A DNA stretch of 64,000 bases from assembly GCF_019097595.1 (NCBI RefSeq), contig NC_080716.1, positions 32,469,901-32,533,900 on the forward strand. The letters run 5' to 3'. Below the pieces are notes generated by a model. The model had not been told where the DNA came from. It worked only from the letters and a program-made list of their open reading frames with translations, and searched no databases. This document shows positions 23,401 through 36,736 of this stretch, in pieces. Position numbers and translations under genes: made by a program. Source of the stretch: Hemibagrus wyckioides (Eukaryota; Chordata; Actinopteri; Siluriformes; Bagridae). How positions within the stretch are numbered: position 1 is the first letter of the stretch; each line of letters opens with the position of its first letter.

Positions 23401-26400
23401 GTGTATCAGTGTGAGATGCGAGTGTATCAGTGTGAGATGCGAGTGTATCAGTGTGAGATGTGAGTGTATCAGTGTGAGATGTGAGTGATTCAGTGTGAGA
23501 TGTTAGTGTATCAGTGTGAGTGTATCAGTGTGAGATGTGAGTGTATCAGTGTGAGATGTGAGTGTATCAGTGTGAGATGCGAGTGTATCAGTGTGAGATG
23601 CGAGTGTATCAGTGTGAGATGCGAGTGTATAAGTGTGAGTGTATCAGTGTGAGATGTGAGTGTATCAGTGTGAGATGCGAGTGTATCAGTGTGAGTGTAT
23701 CAGTGTGAGATGTGAGTGTATCAGTGTGAGATGCGAGTGTATCAGTGTGAGATGTGAGTGTATCAGTGTGAGATGTGAGTGTATCAGTGTGAGATGTGAG
23801 TGTATCAGTGTGAGATGTGAGTGTATCAGTGTGAGTGTATCAGTGTGAGATGTGAGTGTATCAGTGTGAGTGTATCAGTGTGAGATGTGAGTGTATCAGT
23901 GTGAGATGTGAGTGTATCAGTGTGAGTGTATCAGTGAGAGATGTTAGTGTATCAGTGTGAGATGTGAGTGTATCAGTGTGAGATGTGAGTGTATCAGTGT
24001 GAGATGTGAGTGTATCAGTGAGAGATGTTAGTGTATCAGTGTGAGATGTGAGTGTATCAGTGTGAGATGTGAGTGTATCAGTGTGAGATGTGAGTGTATC
24101 AGTGTGAGATGTGAGTGTATCAGTGTGAGTGTATCAGTGTGAGATGTGAGTGTATCAGTGTGAGATGTTAGTGTATCAGTGTGAGATGTTAGTGTATCAG
24201 TGTGAGATGTTAGTGTATCAGTGTGAGATGTGAGTGTATCAGTGTGAGATGTGAGTGTATCAGTGTGAGATGTTAGTGTATCAGTGTGAGATGTTAGTGT
24301 ATCAGTGTGAGATGCGAGTGTATCAGTGTGAGATGTGAGTGTATCAGTGTGAGATGTTAGTGTATCAGTGTGAGATGTGAGTGTATCAGTGTGAGATGTT
24401 AGTGTATCAGTGTGAGATGTTAGTGTATCAGTGTGAGATGTTAGTGTATCAGTGTGAGATGCGAGTGTATCAGTGTGAGATGTGAGTGTATCAGTGTGAG
24501 ATGTGAGTGTATCAGTGTGAGATGTTAGTGTATCAGTGTGAGATGTGAGTGTATCAGTGTGAGATGCGAGTGTATCAGTGTGAGATGCGAGTGTATCAGT
24601 GTGAGATGCGAGTGTATCAGTGTGAGATGCGAGTGTATCAGTGTGAGATGCGAGTGTATCAGTGTGAAATGTTAGTGTATCAGTGTGAGATGCGAGTGTA
24701 TCAGTGTGAGATGTGAGTGTATCAGTGTGAGATGTGAGTGTATCAGTGTGAGATGTTAGTGTATCAGTGTGAGATGTTAGTGTATCAGTGTGAGATGTGA
24801 GTGTATCAGTGTGAAATGCGAGTGTATCAGTGTGAGTGTATCAGTGTGATGTTAGTGTATCAGTGTGAGATGTTAGTGTATCAGTGTGAGATGTTAGTGT
24901 ATCAGTGTGAGATGCGAGTGTATCAGTGTGAGATGCGAGTGTATCAGTGTGAGATGCGAGTGTATCAGTGTGAGTGTATCAGTGTGAGATGTGAGTGTAT
25001 CAGTGTGAGATGTGAGTGTATCAGTGTGAGATGTGAGTGTATCAGTGTGAGATGCGAGTGTATCAGTGTGAGTGTATCAGTGTGAGATGCGAGTGTATCA
25101 GTGTGAGATGTGAGTGTATCAGTGTGAGATGTGAGTGATTCAGTGTGAGATGTGAGTGTATCAGTGTGAGTGTATCAGTGTGAGATGCGAGTGTATCAGT
25201 GTGAGATGCGAGTGTATCAGTGTGAGTGTATCAGTGTGAGATGTGAGTGTATCAGTGTGAGATGCGAGTGTATCAGTGTGAGATGTGAGTGTATAAGTGT
25301 GAGTGTATCAGTGTGAGATGCAAGTGTATCAGTGTGAGATGTGAGTGTATCAGTGTGAGATGTGAGTGTATCAATGTTAGTGTATCAGTGTGAGTGTATC
25401 AGTGTGAGTGTATCAGTGTGAGATGCGAGTGTATCAGTGTGAGTGTATCAGTGTGAGATGTGAGTGTATCAGTGTGAGATGTGAGTGTATCAGTGTGAGA
25501 TGCGAGTGTATCAGTGTGAGTGTATCAGTGTGAGATGCGAGTGTATCAGTGTGAGATGCGAGTGTATCAGTGTGAGATGCGAGTGTATCAGTGTGAGATG
25601 CGAGTGTATCAGTGTGAGTGTATCAGTGTGAGATGTGAGTGTATCAGTGTGAGATGTGAGTGTATCAGTGTGAGATGTGAGTGTATCAGTGTGAGATGTG
25701 AGTGTATCAGTGTGAGATGCGAGTGTATCAGTGTGAGTGTATCAGTGTGAGATGCGAGTGTATCAGTGTGAGATGTGAGTGTATCAGTGTGAGATGTTAG
25801 TGTATCAGTGTGAGTGTATCAGTGTGAGATGTGAGTGTATCAGTGTGAGATGTGAGTGTATCAGTGTGAGATGCGAGTGTATCAGTGTGAGTGTATCAGT
25901 GTGAGATGCGAGTGTATCAGTGTGAGATGCGAGTGTATCAGTGTGAGATGCGAGTGTATCAGTGTGAGATGCGAGTGTATCAGTGTGAGTGTATCAGTGT
26001 GAGATGTGAGTGTATCAGTGTGAGATGTGAGTGTATCAGTGTGAGATGTGAGTGTATCAGTGTGAGATGTGAGTGTATCAGTGTGAGATGTGAGTGTATC
26101 AGTGTGAGATGTGAGTGTATCAGTGTGAGATGTGAGTGTATCAGTGTGAGATGCGAGTGTATCAGTGTGAGTGTATCAGTGTGAGATGCGAGTGTATCAG
26201 TGTGAGATGTGAGTGTATCAGTGTGAGATGTGAGTGATTCAGTGTGAGATGTTAGTGTATCAGTGTGAGTGTATCAGTGTGAGATGCGAGTGTATCAGTG
26301 TGAGATGCGAGTGTATCAGTGTGAGTGTATCAGTGTGAGATGTGAGTGTATCAGTGTGAGATGCGAGTGTATCAGTGTGAGATGTGAGTGTATACGTGTG

Positions 26401-29400
26401 AGTGTATCAGTGTGAGATGCAAGTGTATCAGTGTGAGATGTGAGTGTATCAGTGTGAGATGCGAGTGTATCAGTGTGAGTGTATCAGTGTGAGATGTGAG
26501 TGTATCAGTGTGAGATGCGAGTGTATTAGTGTGAGATGTTAGTGTATCAGTGTGAGATGTGAGTGTATCAGTGTGAGATGTGAGTGTATCAGTGTGAGAT
26601 GTGAGTGTATCAGTGTGAGTGTATCAATGTGAGTGTATCAGTGTGAGATGTTAGTGTATCAGTGTGAGATGTGAGTGTATCAGTGTGAGTGTATCAATGT
26701 GAGTGTATCAGTGTGAGATGTGAGTGTATCAATGTTAGTGTATCAGTGTGAGTGTATCAGTGTGAGTGTATCAGTGTGAGATGCGAGTGTATCAGTGTGA
26801 GATGCGAGTGTATCAGTGTGAGTGTATCAGTGTGAGATGTGAGTGTATCAGTGTGAGATGTGTGTGTATCAGTGTGAGATGTGTGTATCAGTGTGAGATG
26901 TGAGTGTATCAGTGTGAGATGCGAGTGTATCAGTGTGAGATGCGAGTGTATCAGTGTGAGATGCGAGTGTATCAGTGTGAGATGTTAGTGTATCAGTGTG
27001 AGATATGAGTGTATCAGTGTGAGATGTTAGTGTATCAGTGTGAGATGTTAGTGTATCAGTGTGAGATGTTAGTGTATCAGTGTGAGATGTGAGTGTATCA
27101 GTGTGAGATGTGAGTGTATCAGTGTGAGATGTTAGTGTATCAGTGTGAGATGCGAGTGTATCAGTGTGAGATGTTAGTGTATCAGTGTGAGATGTTATTG
27201 TATCAGTGTGAGATGTTAGTGTATCAGTGTGAGATGTTAGTGTATCAGTGTGAGTGTATCAGTGTGAGATGCGAGTGTATCAGTGTGAGATGTTAGTGTA
27301 TCAGTGTGAGATGTTAGTGTATCAGTGTGAGTGTATCAGTGTGAGATGCGAGTGTATCAGTGTGAGATGTTAGTGTATCAGTGTGAGATGTTATTGTATC
27401 AGTGTGAGATGTTAGTGTATCAGTGTGAGATGTTAGTGTATCAGTGTGAGATGTTAGTGTATCAGTGTGAGTGTATCAGTGTGAGATGCGAGTGTATCAG
27501 TGTGAGATGTTAGTGTATCAGTGTGAGATGTTATTGTATCAGTGTGAGATGTTAGTGTATCAGTGTGAGATGCGAGTGTATCAGTGTGAGATGTGAGTGT
27601 ATCAGTGTGAAATGTGAGTGTATCAGTGTGAGATGTGAGTGTATCAGTGTGAGATGTTAGTGTATCAGTGTGAGATGTTAGTGTATCAGTGTGAGTGTAT
27701 CAGTGTGAGATGCGAGTGTATCAGTGTGAGATGTTAGTGTATCAGTGTGAGTGTATCAGTGTGAGATGCAAGTGTATCAGTGTGAGATGTTAGTGTATCA
27801 GTGTGAGATGTTATTGTATCAGTGTGAGATGTGAGTGTATCAGTGTGAGATGTTAGTGTATCAGTGTGAGTGTATCAGTGTGAGATGCGAGTGTATCAGT
27901 GTGAGATGCGAGTGTATCAGTGTGAGATGTTAGTGTATCAGTGTGAGATGTTAGTGTATCAGTGTGAGATGCGAGTGTATCAGTGTGAGATGTTAGTGTA
28001 TCAGTGTGAAATGTGAGTGTATCAGTGTGAGATGTGAGTGTATCAGTGTGAGATGTTAGTGTATCAGTGTGAGATGTGAGTGTATCAGTGTGAGATGTTA
28101 GTGTATCAGTGTGAGATGTGAGTGTATCAGTGTGAGATGTGAGTGTATCAGTGTGAGATGTGAGTGTATCAGTGTGAGTGTATCAGTGTGAGATGTTAGT
28201 GTATCAGTGTGAGATGTTAGTGTATCAGTGTGAGATGTTAGTGTATCAGTGTGAGATGTGAGTGTATCAGTGTGAGATGTTAGTGTATCAGTGTGAGATG
28301 TTAGTGTATCAGTGTGAGATGTTAGTGTATCAGTGTGAGATGCGAGTGTATCAGTGTGAGATGCGAGTGTATCAGTGTGAGATGTTAGTGTATCAGTGTG
28401 AGATGTGAGTGTATCAGTGTGAGATGTTAGTGTATCAGTGTGAGATGTTAGTGTATCAGTGTGAGATGTTAGTGTATCAGTGTGAGATGTTAGTGTATCA
28501 GTGTGAGATGCGAGTGTATCAGTGTGAGATGTGAGTGTATCAGTGTGAGATGTGAGTGTATCAGTGTGAGATGTTAGTGTATCAGTGTGAGATGTGAGTG
28601 TATCAGTGTGAGATGTGAGTGTATCAGTGTGAGATGCGAGTGTATCAGTGTGAGATGCGAGTGTATCAGTGTGAGATGTTAGTGTATCAGTGTGAAATGT
28701 GAGTGTATCAGTGTGAGATGCGAGTGTATCAGTGTGAGATGTTAGTGTATCAGTGTGAAATGTTAGTGTATCAGTGTGAGATGCGAGTGTATCAGTGTGA
28801 GATGTGAGTGTATCAGTGTGAGATGTGAGTGTATCAGTGTGAGATGTGAGTGTATCAGTGTGAGATGTTAGTGTATCAGTGTGAGTGTATCAGTGTGAGA
28901 TGCGAGTGTATCAGTGTGAGATGTTAGTGTATCAGTGTGAGATGTTAGTGTATCAGTGTGAGATGTGAGTGTATCAGTGTGAGATGTTAGTGTATCAGTG
29001 TGAGATGTGAGTGTATCAGTGTGAGATGTTAGTGTATCAGTGTGAGATGTGAGTGTATCAGTGTGAGATGTGAGTGTATCAGTGTGAGATGCGAGTGTAT
29101 CAGTGTGAGATGCGAGTGTATCAGTGTGAGATGTTAGTGTATCAGTGTGAAATGTGAGTGTATCAGTGTGAGATGTTAGTGTATCAGTGTGAAATGTTAG
29201 TGTATCAGTGTGAGATGCGAGTGTATCAGTGTGAGATGTGAGTGTATCAGTGTGAGATGTGAGTGTATCAGTGTGAGATGTGAGTGTATCAGTGTGAGAT
29301 GTTAGTGTATCAGTGTGAGATGCGAGTGTATCAGTGTGAGATGTTAGTGTATCAGTGTGAGTGTATCAGTGTGAGATGTGAGTGTATCAGTGTGAGATGC

Positions 29401-32400
29401 GAGTGTATCAGTGTGAGATGCGAGTGTATCAGTGTGAGATGCGAGTGTATCAGTGTGAGATGTTAGTGTATCAGTGTGAGATGTGAGTGTATCAGTGTGA
29501 GATGTTAGTGTATCAGTGTGAGATGTGAGTGTATCAGTGTGAGATGTGAGTGTATCAGTGTGAGATGTTAGTGTATCAGTGTGAGATGTTAGTGTATCAG
29601 TGTGAGATGCGAGTGTATCAGTGTGAGATGTGAGTGTATCAGTGTGAGATGTGAGTGTATCAGTGTGAGATGTGAGTGTATCAGTGTGAGATGTGAGTGT
29701 ATCAGTGTGAGATGTGAGTGTATCAGTGTGAGATGCGAGTGTATCAGTGTGAGATGCGAGTGTATCAGTGTGAGATGTTAGTGTATCAGTGTGAAATGTG
29801 AGTGTATCAGTGTGAGATGCGAGTGTATCAGTGTGAGATGTTAGTGTATCAGTGTGAAATGTTAGTGTATCAGTGTGAGATGCGAGTGTATCAGTGTGAG
29901 ATGTGAGTGTATCAGTGTGAGATGTGAGTGTATCAGTGTGAGATGTTAGTGTATCAGTGTGAGATGTTAGTGTATCAGTGTGAGTGTATCAGTGTGAGAT
30001 GTGAGTGTATCAGTGTGAGATGTGAGTGTATCAGTGTGAGATGCGAGTGTATCAGTGTGAGATGTGAGTGTATCAGTGTGAGATGCGAGTGTATCAGTGT
30101 GAGATGTGAGTGTATCAGTGTGAGATGTGAGTGTATCAGTGTGAGATGTTAGTGTATCAGTGTGAGATGTGAGTGTATCAGTGTGAGATGTGAGTGTATC
30201 AGTGTGAGATGTGAGTGTATCAGTGTGAGTGTATCAGTGTGAGATGTGAGTGTATCAGTGTGAGATGCGAGTGTATCAGTGTGAGATGTTAGTGTATCAG
30301 TGTGAGATATGAGTGTATCAGTGTGAGATGTATGTGTATCAGTGTGAGTGTATCAATGTGAGTGTATCAGTGTGAGATGTGAGTGTATCAATGTTAGTGT
30401 ATCAGTGTGAGTGTATCAGTGTGAGATGCGAGTGTATCAGTGTGAGTGTATCAGTGTGAGATGTGAGTGTATCAGTGTGAGATGTGAGTGTATCAGTGTG
30501 AGATGTGAGTGTATCAGTGTGAGATGCGAGTGTATCAGTGTGAGTGTATCAGTGTGAGATGCGAGTGTATCAGTGTGAGATGTGAGTGTATCAGTGTGAG
30601 ATGTTAGTGTATCAGTGTGAGATATGAGTGTATCAGTGTGAGATGTTAGTGTATCAGTGTGAGATGTTAGTGTATCAGTGTGAGATGTTAGTGTATCAGT
30701 GTGAGATGTGAGTGTATCAGTGTGAGATGTGAGTGTATCAATGTGAGATGTTAGTGTATCAGTGTGAGTGTATCAGCGTGAGATGTGAGTGTATCAGTGT
30801 GAGATGCGAGTGTATCAGTGTGAGATGTTAGTGTATCAGTGTGAGATGTTATTGTATCAGTGTGAGATGTTAGTGTATCAGTGTGAGATGCGAGTGTATC
30901 AGTGTGAGATGTTAGTGTATCAGTGTGAGATGCAAGTGTATCAGTGTGAGATGCGAGTGTATCAGTGTGAGATGTGAGTGTATCAGTGTGAGATGTGAGT
31001 GTATCAGTGTGAGATGTGAGTGTATCAGTGTGAGATGTGAGTGTATCAGTGTGAGATGTGAGTGTATCAGTGTGAGATGCGAGTGTATCAGTGTGAGATG
31101 CGAGTGTATCAATGTGAGTGTATCAGTGTGAGATGTTAGTGTATCAGTGTGAGATGCGAGTGTATCAGTGTGAGATGCGAGTGTATCAGTGTGAGATGTG
31201 AGTGTATCAGTGTGAGATGCAAGTGTATTAGTGTGAGATGCGAGTGTATCAGTGTGAGATGCGAGTGTATCAGTGTGAGATGCGAGTGTATCAGTGTGAG
31301 ATGCGAGTGTATCAATGTGAGTGTATCAGTGTGAGATGTGAGTGTATCAGTGTGAGATGCGAGTGTATCAGTGTGAGATGTGAGTGTATCAGTGTGAGAT
31401 GCAAGTGTATCAGTGTGAGATGCGAGTGTATCAGTGTGAGTGTATCAGTGTGAGATGTTAGTGTATCAGTGTGAGATGCGAGTGTATCAGTGTGAGATGC
31501 GAGTGTATCAGTGTGAGATGTGAGTGTATCAGTGTGAGATGCGAGTGTATCAGTGTGAGATGCGAGTGTATCAATGTGAGTGTATCAGTGTGAGATGTGA
31601 GTGTATCAGTGTGAGATGCGAGTGTATCAGTGTGAGATGTGAGTGTATCAGTGTGAGATGTGAGTGTATCAGTGTGAGATGCGAGTGTATCAGTGTGAGA
31701 TGCGAGTGTATCAGTGTGAGATGTTAGTGTATCAGTGTGAGATATGAGTGTATCAGTGTGAGATGTTAGTGTATCAGTGTGAGATGTTAGTGTATCAGTG
31801 TGAGATGTTAGTGTATCAGTGTGAGATGTTAGTGTATCAGTGTGAGATGCGAGTGTATCAGTGTGAGATGTGAGTGTATCAGTGTGAGATGTGAGTGTAT
31901 CAGTGTGAGATGTGAGTGTATCAGTGTGAGATGCGAGTGTATCAGTGTGAGATGCGAGTGTATCAGTGTGAGATGTTAGTGTATCAGTGTGAAATGTGAG
32001 TGTATCAGTGTGAGATGCGAGTGTATCAGTGTGAGATGTTAGTGTATCAGTGTGAAATGTTAGTGTATCAGTGTGAGATGCGAGTGTATCAGTGTGAGAT
32101 GTGAGTGTATCAGTGTGAGATGTGAGTGTATCAGTGTGAGATGTGAGTGTATCAGTGTGAGATGTTAGTGTATCAGTGTGAGATGTTAGTGTATCAGTGT
32201 GAGTGTATCAGTGTGAGATGTGAGTGTATCAGTGTGAGATGTGAGTGTATCAGTGTGAGATGCGAGTGTATCAGTGTGAGATGCGAGTGTATCAGTGTGA
32301 GATGCGAGTGTATCAGTGTGAGATGTTAGTGTATCAGTGTGAGATGTGAGTGTATCAGTGTGAGATGTTAGTGTATCAGTGTGAGATGTGAGTGTATCAG

Positions 32401-35400
32401 TGTGAGATGTTAGTGTATCAGTGTGAGATGTTAGTGTATCAGTGTGAGATGTTAGTGTATCAGTGTGAGATGCGAGTGTATCAGTGTGAGATGTGAGTGT
32501 ATCAGTGTGAGATGTGAGTGTATCAGTGTGAGATGTGAGTGTATCAGTGTGAGATGTGAGTGTATCAGTGTGAGATGTGAGTGTATCAGTGTGAGATGCG
32601 AGTGTATCAGTGTGAGATGCGAGTGTATCAGTGTGAGATGTTAGTGTATCAGTGTGAAATGTGAGTGTATCAGTGTGAGATGCGAGTGTATCAGTGTGAG
32701 ATGTTAGTGTATCAGTGTGAAATGTTAGTGTATCAGTGTGAGATGCGAGTGTATCAGTGTGAGATGTGAGTGTATCAGTGTGAGATGTGAGTGTATCAGT
32801 GTGAGATGTGAGTGTATCAGTGTGAGATGTTAGTGTATCAGTGTGAGATGTTAGTGTATCAGTGTGAGTGTATCAGTGTGAGATGTGAGTGTATCAGTGT
32901 GAGATGCGAGTGTATCAGTGTGAGATGTGAGTGTATCAGTGTGAGATGCGAGTGTATCAGTGTGAGATGTGAGTGTATCAGTGTGAGATGTGAGTGTATC
33001 AGTGTGAGATGTTAGTGTATCAGTGTGAGATGTGAGTGTATCAGTGTGAGATGTGAGTGTATCAGTGTGAGTGTATCAGTGTGAGATGTGAGTGTATCAG
33101 TGTGAGATGCGAGTGTATCAGTGTGAGATGTTAGTGTATCAGTGTGAGATATGAGTGTATCAGTGTGAGATGTATGTGTATCAGTGTGAGTGTATCAATG
33201 TGAGTGTATCAGTGTGAGATGTGAGTGTATCAATGTTAGTGTATCAGTGTGAGTGTATCAGTGTGAGATGCGAGTGTATCAGTGTGAGTGTATCAGTGTG
33301 AGATGTGAGTGTATCAGTGTGAGATGTGAGTGTATCAGTGTGAGATGCGAGTGTATCAGTGTGAGATGTGAGTGTATCAGTGTGAGATGTTAGTGTATCA
33401 GTGTGAGATATGAGTGTATCAGTGTGAGATGTTAGTGTATCAGTGTGAGATGTTAGTGTATCAGTGTGAGATGTTAGTGTATCAGTGTGAGATGTGAGTG
33501 TATCAGTGTGAGATGTGAGTGTATCAATGTGAGATGTTAGTGTATCAGTGTGAGTGTATCAGCGTGAGATGTGAGTGTATCAGTGTGAGATGCGAGTGTA
33601 TCAGTGTGAGATGTTAGTGTATCAGTGTGAGATGTTATTGTATCAGTGTGAGATGTTAGTGTATCAGTGTGAGATGTTAGTGTATCAGTGTGAGATGCAA
33701 GTGTATCAGTGTGAGATGCGAGTGTATCAGTGTGAGATGTGAGTGTATCAGTGTGAGATGTGAGTGTATCAGTGTGAGATGTGAGTGTATCAGTGTGAGA
33801 TGTGAGTGTATCAGTGTGAGATGTGAGTGTATCAGTGTGAGATGCGAGTGTATCAGTGTGAGATGCGAGTGTATCAGTGTGAGATGCGAGTGTATCAATG
33901 TGAGTGTATCAGTGTGAGATGTTAGTGTATCAGTGTGAGATGCGAGTGTATCAGTGTGAGATGCGAGTGTATCAGTGTGAGATGTGAGTGTATCAGTGTG
34001 AGATGCAAGTGTATCAGTGTGAGATGCGAGTGTATCAGTGTGAGATGCGAGTGTATCAGTGTGAGATGCGAGTGTATCAGTGTGAGATGCGAGTGTATCA
34101 ATGTGAGTGTATCAGTGTGAGATGTTAGTGTATCAGTGTGAGATGCGAGTGTATCAGTGTGAGATGCGAGTGTATCAGTGTGAGATGTGAGTGTATCAGT
34201 GTGAGATGCAAGTGTATCAGTGTGAGATGCGAGTGTATCAGTGTGAGTGTATCAGTGTGAGATGTGAGTGTATCAGTGTGAGATGCAAGTGTATCAGTGT
34301 GAGATGCGAGTGTATCAGTGTGAGATGTGAGTGTATCAGTGTGAGATGCGAGTGTATCAGTGTGAGATGCGAGTGTATCAATGTGAGTGTATCAGTGTGA
34401 GATGTGAGTGTATCAGTGTGAGATGCGAGTGTATCAGTGTGAGATGCGAGTGTATCAGTGTGAGATGTGAGTGTATCAGTGTGAGATGTTAGTGTATCAG
34501 TGTGAGATGCGAGTGTATCAGTGTGAGATGTTAGTGTATCAGTGTGAGATGTGAGTGTATCAGTGTGAGATGCGAGTGTATCAGTGTGAGATGTTAGTGT
34601 ATCAGTGTGAGATGTGAGTGTATCAGTGTGAGATGCGAGTGTATCAGTGTGAGATGTTAGTGTATCAGTGTGATATGTGAGTGTATCAGTGTGAGATGCG
34701 AGTGTATCAGTGTGAGATGTTAGTGTATCAGTGTGAGATGTGAGTGTATCAGTGTGAGATGTGAGTGTATCAGTGTGAGATGTGAGTGTATCAGTGTGAG
34801 ATGCGAGTGTATCAGTGTGAGATGTTAGTGTATCAGTGTGAGATGTGAGTGTATCAGTGTGAGATGTGAGTGTATCAGTGTGAGATGTGAGTGTATCAGT
34901 GTGAGATGTGAGTGTATCAGTGTGAGATGTTAGTGTATCAGTGTGAGATGTGAGTGTATCAGTGTGAGATGTTAGTGTATCAGTGTGAGATGTGAGTGTA
35001 TCAGTGTGAGATGCGAGTGTATCAGTGTGAGATGCGAGTGTATCAGTGTGAGATGCGAGTGTATCAGTGTGAGATGTGAGTGTATCAGTGTGAGATGTTA
35101 GTGTATCAGTGTGAGATGTGAGTGTATCAGTGTGAGATGCGAGTGTATCAGTGTGAGATGCGAGTGTATCAGTGTGAGATGCGAGTGTATCAGTGTGAGA
35201 TGCGAGTGTTTCAGTGTGAGATGCGAGTGTATCAGTGTGAGATGCGAGTGTATCAGTGTGAGATGTGAGTGTAACATTGTGACACCTATCAGTGTATCAT
35301 GGTCAGGATAAATCATTGACGCGAGGCGACTCCACTGCATCCACATTGTATGCGCTGTGCACACACACACACACTTCGCACAGTGTGTACAATGCAGGCG

Positions 35401-36704
35401 CAGTGAGGTCCAGATAAAAACATCCCATAATACACACACTGTCAGGTGCGTCAGAGCTTATCCACATGCTAACGTGACTCATGATACGGCCTATGAACAG
35501 CCCCTACAGCCTCCAGCCCCACCACCTCCCCCTCCCCCTCCCCCTCCCCTGGAGTGTGCCCCTGCAATTATCAGCCATTCATAGGTAAGTCACCCAGTTT
35601 AATAAAAGAGCTCAAGAAGGTGGTGAGGCGGGGGTAATTACCCTAATTACCCTCCTTTTCATCTGTAAAACATTTCATGTTTCTATCTTGTCACGTTCTA
35701 ATAGAAAGAAATAATTGCCGGCAAGATCAGAGTGTTAAAGCGTCGTCACAAACAATACAGAATACACTCTGTCTTCTAGAAAGTACATCAAGAGAGCAAG
35801 AAAGAAAAGAAAAAGAAATAAAGACAGATTCTAGACATTTATATACTACATTTTACACATAATAAATAAATTCTGTTGTAAATAAACCTAAGACAATTAC
35901 ATTACATTTTAAATCTATATCATAAATATAAGAAAAATTTATAACATAAGAAAATGTCCCTGGTAACCAATCAGAACAGTTCCTGTGAATGCAGCTCCGC
36001 CCCTTTACTTACCCCAGCCAATGACAGTGAAGCCCCAGAGGTACTTTCTGTCAGAGAAGAAGGTCATGAAGATGAGGCTGTGGAGGTAAAGGCCTTCCAC
36101 CAGGATCCAGTAATAATTCGTCGCAAGGAAGTACAGGAAGAGCGTGACTGTGATCTTACAGCCGATCTTCAACCGCAACAACAACAACAACAACAACAAC
36201 AATGAGGAATTAATAAATAAAAATAAAATGAATTTTATCTGCAACTAATCCAACAACGAGTATTTAATCACTTCTGTACAATTCTACTTTTCATTCAGCA
36301 GAAAACTTTTAGATTAATTTTACATATTAATTTCCTTTTAACAGCTGCTCACACACACACACACACACCATATAACATGAACTTTCATCACCCCACTAGA
36401 ACAGAACAGTACAGAACAAAAGGTCAGAGAGAGCCGAGTGTAAAATTAACCCCAACAATTCAGTGAAGTACACCAGCTTTTAGGAACTGCACATAACCCC
36501 ACCCCTTTCTGCATAACCCCACCCCTTTCTGCCCCTCAGGGCACTTTGTAGAAAATTACAGAATATTTATCCTTGTATTAATGACAAGATATTTCTCCCT
36601 TTAAACATGACTCAAGGAATAAGGTGTCTAAAGCTAAAGTCATCACGCTTTAAACAGAAAAGATGAGAAAAACGAAAAGAATGAAAAAATGAAGAAAGCA
36701 ACAA

Positions 36705-36736
<32 letters not shown>

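Noticed and set aside
23660..35311. Many 60-100-codon frames such as YQCEMRV or CISVRCE repeats
   Set aside because: The 21-bp unit is divisible by three and gives stop-free heptapeptide repeats in two frames. Not genes.
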